From Sperchopsis tessellata (taxonomy: Eukaryota; Arthropoda; Insecta; Coleoptera; Hydrophilidae), in NCBI GenBank assembly GCA_033557685.1, contig JAWQRN010000605.1, positions 1 to 27,927 on the forward strand: 27,927 nt of DNA, in the 5' to 3' direction. Below, piece by piece: positions 27,749 to 27,927 of the stretch (its first letter is position 1; every line of letters begins with the position of its first letter). The notes beneath the pieces are model-generated. The model did not search any database. It was not told the origin of the DNA and saw nothing but the letters and a program-made list of their open reading frames with translations. Both the position numbers and the translations under genes were made by a program.

Positions 27749-27927
27749 AGGATCCAGAAAAAGACAAATTAGTGAGGCAGCACCGAATAAAGTTGTTGGA
27801 TTGGGAAGGGACAAATTTGAGGTAAAATAATTATACCCTTAAGCTGTAATTGATGGATAAAGATGTTCAAGCAAAGGAGTTGATAACTGTTTCACTCAAG
27901 ATACTAGAGGGATTATTAAATCTTTAT

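Noticed and set aside
20773..27927. Upstream ATRX exons (helicase lobe 2)
   Set aside because: I looked on the minus strand for the expected R-x-G-Q-x-x-x-x-x-I-Y-R region ending at a donor, and found none; probably outside the window.

Overview
The window is AT-rich animal nuclear DNA, most likely from an insect or another arthropod. It holds spliced exons with GT/AG introns, one intron of 9.6 kb, and decayed copies of Ty3/gypsy, R1-clade, Jockey/CR1-type, Penelope-like and piggyBac elements, a mixture typical of arthropod genomes. I cannot narrow the taxon further from sequence alone. No bacterial-style genes, rRNA, tRNA gene or CRISPR array was seen.

The only host gene I can support is the 3' end of an ATRX/XNP chromatin-remodelling helicase on the minus strand. 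Four coding exons (20772-20651, 11009-10634, 9953-9802, 8400-8322) join in frame at consensus splice sites and encode the last 242 residues: the end of the SNF2 helicase C-terminal domain, the conserved acidic/coiled-coil tail, a Gln/Met-rich stretch and a short acidic C-terminus. Earlier exons must lie beyond 27927, so everything from 20773 to the right edge is probably also ATRX intron.

Layout: 1-430 LINE tail and AT-rich repeats; 690-3800 gypsy copy A (gag end to 3' LTR, with a CCCH zinc-finger-like reading frame after integrase); 4118-4446 LINE fragment (minus); 4470-8321 gene-poor ATRX 3' flank; 8322-20772 ATRX exons and introns. The 9.6-kb intron contains gypsy copy B (plus) abutting gypsy copy C (minus), a 636-bp piggyBac remnant with an intact small ORF, two LINE RT fragments and a long imperfect inverted repeat with tRNA-like promoter boxes. 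Upstream of the first visible exon come a solo LTR with a 4-bp target duplication, a decayed gag-like region, a Penelope-like element with a GIY-YIG domain, a MADF/Myb-like fragment and a 5'-truncated R1-clade LINE that is the best preserved transposon in the window.

The three gypsy copies belong to one family and have complementary deletions: A lacks most of RT, B lacks gag and the integrase core, and C lacks everything after protease. None is intact, and RT and integrase catalytic residues are mutated in B. The observations most worth following up are the CCCH finger carried by the gypsy family, the piggyBac cysteine-rich-domain-only ORF, the tRNA-boxed inverted repeat inside the ATRX pre-mRNA, and the possible alternative ATRX C-terminus.
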